Assembly (NCBI GenBank): GCA_028714055.1
Contig: JAQTNB010000064.1
Span: forward strand, 1 to 6,762
Direction: 5' to 3'
From: Candidatus Omnitrophota bacterium
GTDB lineage: Bacteria; Omnitrophota; Gorgyraeia; Gygaellales; Profunditerraquicolaceae
DNA length: 6,762 nt
The stretch's first letter is position 1. Each line of letters opens with the position of its first letter. This document shows positions 1-6,539 of this stretch, piece by piece. The notes below the pieces were generated by a model. That model made no database searches, was not told the DNA's origin, and saw only the letters and a program-made list of their open reading frames with translations. The position numbers and the translations under genes were made by a program.

Positions 1-1460
1 TATGAAAGCTTAAGCCCTCCTGCCTCGAATGCGACATCCAGGCGCCCGCAGGAAAGGAAATTATGTTCTTCCCTTTCCGCAAGATACCGGTCGAGGTCTG
101 CCGGCGCTATCCTGATGCGCCCGGAAAAGAACGCCTCCCGGGACGCCTCTCCCGGCTGCCCGGAAGAAAGGCTTAAGATACGGTAGCGCATCATGCGGCC
201 GCAGGTATATTCATCACCGTTCAATATCTGGGCGGAATTCTTTCCGGAAGACTTGAGAAGTTCAAAGGCCATTACCGGGGTCTCGGGCGTATCCGTTCCC
301 TGCACGAGCGCCAGGCATTTTCTGGAAACCTCGCGTCCCAGGACATCCTGCCAGCCGTTTGCGCCCTGGGGGAACGCGCTGAATTCTCCTTTTTCGCAGG
401 GGGTACGCCAATAGGCATACTCGGTGCCGGTTATAATGCTGACAAACCCTTCCTGAACTTTAAGCCCCTCCGGCGATTCAAGGTCGATGCTCCAGGCAAT
501 CGAACGGTCCTCCTGCAGCTCTATCCTCCACACCTGGCGCAGGGGAACCTGGTAGAATTGCCCCGCGGCAACGATGACCGAATCCGATTCTCTGGTTATC
601 GTCCAGTCGGCCTGGGCAGAATGAAGCCAGGCGCCCGCTACCAGGAATGCGCTATGCCCACCGTGACCGGGAGTAAGGAGCCTCCCCTGCCAATTGATAA
701 AAAGCCTTCCTTCGTTACATACGAGGGCAAGCGCCCCCGCTTCGATATGCGCCACTTTTTCACGCGGCCCGGTTGTCTGGGTATAAAGAGAGACGGCCCT
801 CTCTACGGCATCGTCTTTAAGCACCCTCCCCTCCTTGAGCAGCAGGGTACGGTTACACAGGCGCCCGAGCATATGCATGTCGTGCGTGACAAAGACGACC
901 GATGCGCCCTTCTCTTTGAACTCGAAAATCTTGCGCAGGCATTTGCGCTGGAAATGTTCGTCTCCGACCGCAAGCGTATCGTCGATCAGAAGGATTTGTG
1001 ACGGGACATGGACGGCGATGGCAAAGGCCAGGCGCACGAACATCCCCTGGGAATAGCATTTTACGGGGGCGTGGATAAATTTTCCTATATCGGCGAAATC
1101 GGCGATGTCCGCGTATACCGCGTCGGTTTCTGCGCGGGAAAGGCCGAACATACTTGCGTTCAAATACACGTTCTCTTTCCCGGTCAACTCGGATTGAAAG
1201 CCGGCACCCAGCTCAAGCAGTCCCGAAACCTTACCCGAGACCTCAACCGCGCCCCGGTCCGGCTTGATCATGCCCGCGATCAGCTTGAGGATAGTGGATT
1301 TGCCGGCGCCGTTTTCTCCGATGATCCCGAGGGACTCGCCTTTCTCAAGGGCAAACGAAACGTCTTTGAGCGCCCAGAAGTTTTCCCACGCCGGCTTGCC
1401 GTCCTCGACAAACTTGATACGGTACATCTCCCAGACATTGTGAAACGCCACTATCGGCAT
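1..1460 (-). CDS. wzt: Wzt/TagH-type polysaccharide ABC transporter ATPase with a long unrecognised C-terminal extension (3' end outside window)
   Basis: The reading frame from ATG at 1460 stays open to the left edge (486 full codons, no stop). Residues 1-230 form an ABC nucleotide-binding domain of the polysaccharide/polyol-phosphate exporter family, which powers export of lipid-linked glycan across the inner membrane. Visible motifs are Walker A GENGAGKST (48-56), the LELGAGF..ELTGKENVYLN segment (82-101) typical of Wzt, ABC signature YSQGM (136-140), Walker B ILLIDD (156-161), LAVGD D-loop region (163-167) and H-loop VTHD (191-194). The residue after the Walker B Asp is Asp161 where Glu is usual. 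Residues from about 232 to beyond 486 match no domain I know. This part is rich in Trp, Tyr and alternating hydrophobic residues, suggesting beta strands. In classical Wzt proteins the C-terminal domain is an Ig-like glycan-binding module; this one is at least 255 residues and unfinished. The gene starts 1 nt after the permease stop, with a good ribosome binding site. The ATPase call is firm; the role of the extension is unknown. Confidence 0.9.
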   Translation of the reverse strand, partial: MPIVAFHNVWEMYRIKFVEDGKPAWENFWALKDVSFALEKGESLGIIGENGAGKSTILKLIAGMIKPDRGAVEVSGKVSGLLELGAGFQSELTGKENVYLNASMFGLSRAETDAVYADIADFADIGKFIHAPVKCYSQGMFVRLAFAIAVHVPSQILLIDDTLAVGDEHFQRKCLRKIFEFKEKGASVVFVTHDMHMLGRLCNRTLLLKEGRVLKDDAVERAVSLYTQTTGPREKVAHIEAGALALVCNEGRLFINWQGRLLTPGHGGHSAFLVAGAWLHSAQADWTITRESDSVIVAAGQFYQVPLRQVWRIELQEDRSIAWSIDLESPEGLKVQEGFVSIITGTEYAYWRTPCEKGEFSAFPQGANGWQDVLGREVSRKCLALVQGTDTPETPVMAFELLKSSGKNSAQILNGDEYTCGRMMRYRILSLSSGQPGEASREAFFSGRIRIAPADLDRYLAEREEHNFLSCGRLDVAFEAGGLKLS

Positions 1461-1461
1461 A

Positions 1462-2238
1462 CTAGATCCTCTTCAGGAGCCTCTCTTCGCAGCGGGAAAA
1501 CACCCAAAGGCCCGACCCCAGGCTGATCACGCTCAAGCAGCAAACGGCGATGAAAAGCGCGGGCTGCGGCATCCGCCCGAACAATAAAACTTCTCGGTAA
1601 AAATCGATGAAGGGTACCAGGGGGTTTACGGTATAGACCCAGCGCAGATGCGCGGGGACCATGTCGGTTGAATAAAATACCGGCGTTGCCCAGAACCAGA
1701 ACAAGAGCAGGACATCCAGAAAATGCCCGGTATCCCGCCAGAAAACGTTTGCTACCGACAATAAAAGGCCGATCCCGCAGGTAAACAGCAGCGTGGCAAT
1801 AATTATGCATGCCCAAAGCGGGAAAAAAACGAACAGGCGCGGCTGCGCAAAGAAAAAGACCGGATAGACGACGATCCAGCCGACCAGGAAGGTAAAGAAG
1901 CTGGAAAGTACGCTTGACAACGGCAGGACCTCCCGCGGAAAACTGAATTGTCTCAGCAGCCCCTGCTGGCTCAGGAGGGAAGAGGCGGCATCCTGCAAGG
2001 AACGGGAAATGAACATCCAGGGGAACATCCCGGCGAGGACAAAAAGCGCAAAGCGTTCCATCTCCACCCTGAAAACCGCCGTAAAGACAAATACCACCAC
2101 CAGCGTGATCAAAAACGGAGAAAGTAACGCCCAGGCAACGCCGAGCACAGAGGCGGCATATCGCGCCCTGAATTGTTTTATCCCCATTTCCCAGAGGGTC
2201 CTGCGCCATGAATAGATCGCGCTCATTCTTTTAAACAT
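1462..2238 (-). CDS. wzm: ABC-2 type polysaccharide export permease (Wzm/TagG family)
   Basis: This 258-residue integral membrane protein is the transmembrane half of an ABC-2 exporter of the Wzm/TagG (COG1682) family, which moves polyprenyl-linked O-antigen or teichoic-acid-like glycan across the inner membrane. About six hydrophobic segments are visible near residues 33-56, 62-80, 106-131, 136-162, 173-190 and 227-247. Family hallmarks include the N-terminal amphipathic region leading into RYAASVLGVAW (26-36), the FPREVLPLSS segment (100-109) and the NPLVPFIDFYREVL segment (205-218). Length is normal for the family. It overlaps the upstream FAD-enzyme gene by 8 nt (ATGTTTAA) and ends 1 nt before the ATPase start, so the pair is coupled. 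A second in-frame ATG four codons in (at 2226) is a possible alternative start; upstream ribosome binding signals are weak for both. Confidence 0.93.
   Translation of the reverse strand: MFKRMSAIYSWRRTLWEMGIKQFRARYAASVLGVAWALLSPFLITLVVVFVFTAVFRVEMERFALFVLAGMFPWMFISRSLQDAASSLLSQQGLLRQFSFPREVLPLSSVLSSFFTFLVGWIVVYPVFFFAQPRLFVFFPLWACIIIATLLFTCGIGLLLSVANVFWRDTGHFLDVLLLFWFWATPVFYSTDMVPAHLRWVYTVNPLVPFIDFYREVLLFGRMPQPALFIAVCCLSVISLGSGLWVFSRCEERLLKRI
1467..1472 (-). promoter_or_regulatory. Ribosome binding site of the ABC ATPase gene
   Basis: The minus strand reads AGAGGA, then 6 nt, then ATG at 1460. It lies inside the last codons of the permease gene and supports the chosen start, giving coupled translation of permease and ATPase. 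Confidence 0.6.
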
Positions 2239-3541
2239 GTGCGCGTACGGCCTTTGCCGCCCTCATACCGTCCAGGATCGCGTCTTCCATAGAAAAGTAC
2301 CTCCACCATCCGTAGCGGCCGGCGGGGAAAATTGTGTGCCCCTCCAGATACCGCAGGAGCGCGTTTCTTGCCGCCGCATAGCGGATATCGTAAATCGGGT
2401 AGCCGTACTGTATATCATTGATATCGGAGGCAACGATCTTTTCTCCGTGCCTGAGAAGCCCGATTTTTTCCAGGTCTTTCCTGATGCAGCGCGCAAACGA
2501 TTTTTTTTCTATCGGCCTTCCACGGGAATAAGCCGCTTCGACATACAGCGCGCTTTTGCCTTCCGGGGCAAGGGTGCGGGAAATATTGTCGAAGAACCCG
2601 ACGCGGAAAAAACGGGTGTCCTTCTGCGGGAAATATACCCAATGCGCCTTAAGGTCATTGCCCCGGTCGAGGCCGAGGTTGATATTATAAATAGAATTCC
2701 AGCGTAATTGCCCGCAGAGCCGGCGGACCTTCAAGGGCATCCCCTTGATAAGCCCTGCCATCTCCGGAAGCGGCGCAGTGGCGATCAGGCAGTCGTAGCG
2801 TTCTTTTGCGCCCGAGGAAAGGGTCACGGTCTTTGTGCGCGGGTCGATCCCGACTACCCTGCAGCCGGTGCGGATATCGCCGGCATCCTTGGCCAGCGCC
2901 GCGGGTAACTGCTGGATACCGCCCTGGCGCGGGTACCAGAAGCGGGCATTATATCCGTATTGTTTGCGGCTGGGGCGCAGGGTCCCTTCCACGATCTGCG
3001 GCACCGAAGGAACCGGCACAACCTCCTGGAGCCACTCACAGGTCAGGTCCCTGAGAGGAAGGGTCCAAAATTTTGTATTGTAGGGGACCATGAAATGCCG
3101 GGCGATGCCGCGGCCGAACGTCCTGAGCGTCCAGTGCAAAAACGTTTCCTGCGTTTTCGAACGCCGGCTCATCGCGGGGGGCCTTTCCATCAACCCCAGC
3201 AGGCATTCTTTCACTACCGACGGCGGAAGGCCGTAGAGGTTTGCCTGGAAAGGATAACGGCAAAACCGGCCGTAGCTATACACCCAGGCGCTGCGCCGAT
3301 GCTCCTTAAGGTTCCCCTTCAGAAGCCTGTTGACCAACGCAAAAGAAGATGGATGTTTAAAATGCAGGAGGTGGCCGTCGCAGTCAAAGGTAAAACCGCG
3401 GACCTCTTTGGAACGGCAGAGGCCGCCCGGCTCTCTTTCTTTCTCCAGGACCGTGCAGGCGATGCCGTTGCGCTCAAGGTGCCTGGCCGCGCTCAATCCC
3501 GCAAGCCCGGCACCGATCACCAGGATTTTCTTTCTGCTCAT
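2231..3541 (-). CDS. FAD-dependent oxidoreductase of the amine oxidase / UDP-galactopyranose-mutase-like type
   Basis: This is a 436-residue cytoplasmic flavoprotein. An N-terminal Rossmann motif (ILVIGAGLAGLSAA, 6-19) with the ribose-binding Glu in VLEKE (31-35) and the following GGLC segment is characteristic of the COG1232 group, which includes protoporphyrinogen oxidase and UDP-galactopyranose mutase relatives. The C-terminal part (AGRYGWWRYFSMEDAILDG, starting about 34 residues before the end) is the usual second FAD-contact region. The FDCDGHLLHF (52-61) and RYPFQANLYGLP (95-106) segments recall the substrate-side region of mutase-like proteins in glycan clusters. The start is placed at 3541, where ATGA overlaps the stop of the preceding gene by 4 nt; an upstream ATG at 3577 would add 12 unrelated-looking residues. 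Placement between a sugar-phosphate transferase and the exporter suggests sugar-nucleotide or lipid-linked-sugar modification. That function is inferred; haem biosynthesis is unlikely from context. Confidence 0.85.
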   Translation of the reverse strand: MSRKKILVIGAGLAGLSAARHLERNGIACTVLEKEREPGGLCRSKEVRGFTFDCDGHLLHFKHPSSFALVNRLLKGNLKEHRRSAWVYSYGRFCRYPFQANLYGLPPSVVKECLLGLMERPPAMSRRSKTQETFLHWTLRTFGRGIARHFMVPYNTKFWTLPLRDLTCEWLQEVVPVPSVPQIVEGTLRPSRKQYGYNARFWYPRQGGIQQLPAALAKDAGDIRTGCRVVGIDPRTKTVTLSSGAKERYDCLIATAPLPEMAGLIKGMPLKVRRLCGQLRWNSIYNINLGLDRGNDLKAHWVYFPQKDTRFFRVGFFDNISRTLAPEGKSALYVEAAYSRGRPIEKKSFARCIRKDLEKIGLLRHGEKIVASDINDIQYGYPIYDIRYAAARNALLRYLEGHTIFPAGRYGWWRYFSMEDAILDGMRAAKAVRAHV

Positions 3542-4521
3542 ACGGTTTTCACTCTGGCTATGGTGATCCCAAACCATACGCCGACCAGGGCCGCAAGAGC
3601 CGCGATGGCGATGCCGAACACATTCGGGGCCTTACTGACCAGGACCCCGCAGGCGACAAAGAAAAGGCACAAGAGGGAGAGCGCGAACAAGGCCTTACCC
3701 TTTGAAAAACCCAGCGCCAGCAGCTTTAACGCGGGGTGATCGTTGCTCTTCTTAAAAGGGAGGTTTTTTTTCAACAGCCGCACCACGATAAGAAATGCCG
3801 TATCGATGATCGGCAACCCGAGGATAATCACCGGGGCGAAAAGCGCGACCGGACGCTGCAAAGGGGCATAGCTGATGAATACGGCCAGCGCCGCAAGCAC
3901 AAACCCGAGGAAATGGCTCCCGGCATTGCCCATATCTCCCTGGGCCGGCGGCAGATTGTAAACCAGAAAACCCCCTAAAGAAACAGCCAGGCTCAAAGAG
4001 AGTATCATGGTGTAGGCATCCATCCCGAGCCAGGCGATGATAAAAAAACCGGCACTGATCAGGAGTGCGGTAAAAGCCGCCAAACCGTCAAGGATGTCCA
4101 GCAGGTTAAAGGCGTTGGTGATCCCGATGACCCATAAGAACGTGACCGCCAGGTTCAGGGCATCCCCGATATAGACGATGCGTGTTTTTACGCCGAAGGC
4201 TACCAGCAGCGATACCGCGATGACCTGCACGATGAATTTTGCCGCAACCGACAATTCAAGAAAATCGTCGGCAATCCCGAACACCAGCATCAGCAGGGAA
4301 GCGGCAAGAATACCCAGTATGCCTGAAGGGATCCCCGTAAAAAAGAACAGGGAGATGAGCGCAAGACAGGTAAACGAGAGGGCGATGGCGATCCCTCCGA
4401 CCAGGGGGATCCCGTCCCGCTGTAAAACCTTTGAACGTAAACTAAGCGAGCGCAGCCCCAGCAAAAAAAGGGTCCCCAGCCAGAAACCGCCGATCCCTAT
4501 AATCAAGCCGTTCATCAGCAT
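3538..4521 (-). CDS. MraY/WecA-family polyprenyl-phosphate sugar-1-phosphate transferase, divergent at motif residues
   Basis: This 327-residue protein has roughly ten hydrophobic segments and belongs to the family that transfers a sugar-1-phosphate from a UDP-sugar to undecaprenyl phosphate, starting lipid-linked glycan synthesis at the inner membrane. Family motifs are the early GIPLVGGIAI (37-46), the Asp pair in GIADD (82-86), NAFNLLDILDGLA (136-148) and PFKKSNDH (255-262) before LGFS. Two positions depart from the usual enzyme: the GDxGS motif reads GNAGS (198-202), with Asn199 where an Asp normally lies, and the C-terminal His-rich motif (HxHH type) keeps only His262. The start at 4521 overlaps the GT4 stop by 7 nt (ATGCTGA) and has a ribosome binding site 6 nt away; ATG at 4515 is an alternative. 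It could be a substrate-shifted subgroup or a non-standard enzyme. Family assignment is firm, substrate unknown. Confidence 0.88.
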   Translation of the reverse strand: MLMNGLIIGIGGFWLGTLFLLGLRSLSLRSKVLQRDGIPLVGGIAIALSFTCLALISLFFFTGIPSGILGILAASLLMLVFGIADDFLELSVAAKFIVQVIAVSLLVAFGVKTRIVYIGDALNLAVTFLWVIGITNAFNLLDILDGLAAFTALLISAGFFIIAWLGMDAYTMILSLSLAVSLGGFLVYNLPPAQGDMGNAGSHFLGFVLAALAVFISYAPLQRPVALFAPVIILGLPIIDTAFLIVVRLLKKNLPFKKSNDHPALKLLALGFSKGKALFALSLLCLFFVACGVLVSKAPNVFGIAIAALAALVGVWFGITIARVKTV

Positions 4522-5672
4522 AGACCACCTTCCTTTTTGATAAGTTCCTTGTACAGGTTTTGGGTGTCGGAAACCATGCGGCCGGTGCTTAATCCGTCCC
4601 CGATGCGCAGCCGCGCCCGTTCTCCCAGGCGCCTGCGCAGCGCAGCGTCTTCAACCAGCGGCGCGATCCTTGCCTCCATCATGTCGATCCTGCGGGGACC
4701 GACCAGGAACCCCGATTCTCCGTCGGAAACGACCTCCTTTATCCCGCCGGTATCGGTCGCTACGACCGGAAGGGAAGCCGCCATCGCCTCCAGCACTGCG
4801 ATCGGCAGCCCTTCCCATAAAGACGTCAGCACAAAAATATCCATCGCCGATAATATGCGCGGTATGTCTCGTTGCCACCCGCATAGATAAAGCGCCTTTT
4901 CAAGATGCCCCTTCTGCGCCAGACGCTCGACTTTTTTACGCAGTATACCGTCTCCGACGAGCAGAAAACGCGCCTGCGGGAACCTGGCGTGCAGCGCCTG
5001 CGCTAACCTGACAAAACCTACGGGTGATTTTTGCGGTTTCAGGCAGGAGACCGTCCCTATGACCACCGCATCTGCCGGGATGCCCAACGCCTTTCTTGCG
5101 CCTTCGCGGGAACCCTCTTGTAGCCCGGGCCAGGAGATCCCGTAACGGATGAGGCGGTATTTTTCCCGGGAGCCGATACGTAACGACATGCCTTTTTGCC
5201 GGTCGTGCTCCGAGACGACTACCAGCGCATCGCAGGCGCCTGCTGCCCGGCGCTCAAGCCATGTAAAAAGCATTTTTTTCCATGGCGCCTGAAAATCATT
5301 AAAGCTCCATCCGTGGACCGAATGGATTATTACCCGCGCTCCTGCCAGGCGGGCGGCACACCGGCCGATAATCCCCGCCTTTGAGCTGTGGGTATGCACG
5401 ATATCGATATTATTCTTTTTGATAAAACGGTAAATCTCTATTACCGCGCACAGATCTTTTAACGGGTTTATGTTTCGTTCTAAACATCTTGATTTAACTA
5501 ACGTTAGGCCGTTTAGAGAGGAAAAGTCGGCAAGCAAAAACCCCTCTGCGGCAGTAAATAGGAAGGGGCGGAATTTGTCCTGATCAAGGCTTTTGATCAA
5601 CGCCAACAATTGCGTCTGGGCCCCACCTAGTTCAAGCTTGGTAATGACATAAAGAAGATTGATCCTGCTCAT
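4515..5672 (-). CDS. GT4-family (GT-B fold) glycosyltransferase
   Basis: This 385-residue enzyme is probably cytoplasmic or membrane-associated and transfers a sugar from a nucleotide donor to a lipid-linked acceptor, retaining the anomeric configuration as is usual for GT4. The N-terminal acceptor domain opens with LLYVITKLELGGAQTQL (6-22), the classic GGAQ loop; IVHTHSSKAG (91-100) and HSVHGWSF (117-124) follow. The donor domain shows VSCLKPQKSP (208-217), with Lys215 in the expected phosphate-binding region, LLVGDG (237-242), and the EX7E motif with Glu287 and Glu295 in WEGLPIAVLE (286-295). TDTGGIKEVV (306-315) and GFLVG (321-325) are also typical. Length is normal and it looks complete. 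It is the first gene of a five-gene glycan operon, directly behind a promoter. The upstream part of the gene (about 5400-5520) is clearly more AT-rich than the rest. Donor and acceptor cannot be read from the sequence. Confidence 0.92.
   Translation of the reverse strand: MSRINLLYVITKLELGGAQTQLLALIKSLDQDKFRPFLFTAAEGFLLADFSSLNGLTLVKSRCLERNINPLKDLCAVIEIYRFIKKNNIDIVHTHSSKAGIIGRCAARLAGARVIIHSVHGWSFNDFQAPWKKMLFTWLERRAAGACDALVVVSEHDRQKGMSLRIGSREKYRLIRYGISWPGLQEGSREGARKALGIPADAVVIGTVSCLKPQKSPVGFVRLAQALHARFPQARFLLVGDGILRKKVERLAQKGHLEKALYLCGWQRDIPRILSAMDIFVLTSLWEGLPIAVLEAMAASLPVVATDTGGIKEVVSDGESGFLVGPRRIDMMEARIAPLVEDAALRRRLGERARLRIGDGLSTGRMVSDTQNLYKELIKKEGGLC
4528..4535 (-). promoter_or_regulatory. 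Ribosome binding site of the WecA-like gene
   Basis: The minus strand reads AAGGAAGG, followed by 6 nt and ATG at 4521. An overlapping GGTGG lies 9 nt from the second ATG at 4515, so the purine-rich stretch could serve either start. It lies within the last codons of the GT4 gene. Confidence 0.55.
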
Positions 5673-5686
5673 GGCTAAACTAGTAT

Positions 5687-5715
5687 ATTATATCCTTTCG
5701 ATTTTGAAAGTGCAA
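5687..5715 (-). promoter_or_regulatory. Sigma70-type promoter of the glycan operon
   Basis: On the minus strand TTGCAC (5710-5715) is separated by exactly 17 nt from a perfect TATAAT (5687-5692). The spacing is ideal, the -10 is consensus and the -35 matches only the TTG part. The predicted transcription start is near 5680-5681, only about 8 nt before the GT4 start codon at 5672. The site lies in the only real intergenic gap of the window, as expected for an operon promoter. The rest of the gap (5716-5798) shows no ORF and no convincing terminator. Confidence 0.7.
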
Positions 5716-5798
5716 GTATTATGGCGGCAAGAAGTTAGGCGGAAATAAACCTAAAAGAAGGGGTTGCGCCGGAAGAGAAAGCAGGCAGGGAAAGAATT

Positions 5799-6539
5799 TT
5801 ATGCCGTAAATTCAAGGCGCCCCCAGCTGGCAAAGGTATGGCCGATAAGGACGATGGCGCCGGATATCCCGCGTATGGAACGGGCGAACTGAACGGCTTC
5901 TTGCGCGTCCTGAGGAGATTGCACCCGGTTTGCCGTTGCCGTTGCCGCCGCATCGGCAAGCGAGGCCCTGCGTGAAATAACGACCGCCGCGTCTGCGCGG
6001 CCGAAGCTCAGGGAATGCCCGACCATGCCTGAAGAGGTACAGATACCCAACGGGGTATCCTGCGGTTTGATCTTCAAACGCAAGCTCCGCCAGCGCCGGT
6101 TGTTTCCCGCATAGACCGCAACAGTGCGAGCTCTCTTGGACACCATGAAGATATCGCCCCCGTTTTCAATGATCAGCTCATTGAGGCCCCGGCGCAAAAG
6201 GTCTCTGCCGAGGAATTGCGCGAGCGCACCGGCGACCGCTGCCATAGGCCCGACATTGCAAAGGCCGGCGGCAGAAGCCATCTCCCGCACGATCAAGGGC
6301 GCATCGCGCTCGACCGCAAGAGGCTTAAGGCTGCTGAAAAAACGGGGGTCTTTTTGGGCATAGGCCGTGATCTGCCGGCGGTAAACGCGGATCCTTTCAC
6401 GGAGAAACTCTTTATCGAGCGCCTTATCGGAACGGATATAAAGATCGGTCTCTTCGCAGGCAATGCGGCAGCGCCTGAGGTCTCCCAGGGCACTCCAGCG
6501 GCGGTAAAAACGATCCCGGTAACCGGGGGATTTCAACAT
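5799..6539 (-). CDS. UPF0280 family protein (ApbE / FMN-transferase superfamily)
   Basis: This 246-residue soluble protein matches the UPF0280 family, distantly related to ApbE, the FAD:protein FMN transferase. Recognisable blocks are ETDLYIRSDK (30-39), VGPMAAVAGALA (96-107), ENGGDIF (125-131), GICTSSGMVGHSLSFGRADA (165-184) and SLADAAATA (193-201). The GGD, TSSG and ADAAAT blocks parallel the flavin/Mg-binding motifs of ApbE, but the usual HHIIDPRTG-like motif of true ApbE is not evident. Length is usual for the family and the protein looks complete. The biochemical role of UPF0280 is not established to my knowledge. The start codon overlaps the end of hypE by 7 nt (ATGTTGA), so translation is probably coupled to hydrogenase maturation. 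No strong ribosome binding site is seen, consistent with coupling. A link to a flavin or redox protein is inference. Confidence 0.88.
   Translation of the reverse strand: MLKSPGYRDRFYRRWSALGDLRRCRIACEETDLYIRSDKALDKEFLRERIRVYRRQITAYAQKDPRFFSSLKPLAVERDAPLIVREMASAAGLCNVGPMAAVAGALAQFLGRDLLRRGLNELIIENGGDIFMVSKRARTVAVYAGNNRRWRSLRLKIKPQDTPLGICTSSGMVGHSLSFGRADAAVVISRRASLADAAATATANRVQSPQDAQEAVQFARSIRGISGAIVLIGHTFASWGRLEFTA

Noticed and set aside
39..867. The 10-mer CAGGCGCCCG occurs at 39-48, 628-637 and 858-867, with similar CAGGCGCCTG palindromes at other places.
   Set aside because: The copies fall in different protein contexts inside coding sequence, are irregularly spaced, and fit GC-rich codon use for Gly, Arg, Ala and Leu.
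558..1526. Plus-strand open frames at 558-1001 and 1008-1526.
   Set aside because: They lie opposite the ABC ATPase and permease genes, whose motifs are unmistakable, and their translations show no domain features.
1451..2209. A 252-codon minus-strand frame overlapping the permease.
   Set aside because: It is a shifted frame of the permease; the 1462-2238 frame has the conserved motifs and membrane segments.
3542..3577. Upstream ATG giving 12 extra residues on the FAD enzyme.
   Set aside because: The extension is not part of the fold; the ATG at 3541 directly precedes the Rossmann strand and makes the typical ATGA overlap.
2960..3739. A 259-codon plus-strand frame.
   Set aside because: It is antisense to the FAD enzyme and the WecA-like gene and resembles no known protein.
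5735..5754. Possible hairpin (TTAGG...CCTAA) downstream of the UPF0280 gene, considered as a terminator.
   Set aside because: The stem is only 5 bp with a 10-nt loop and no T-run follows on the minus strand.
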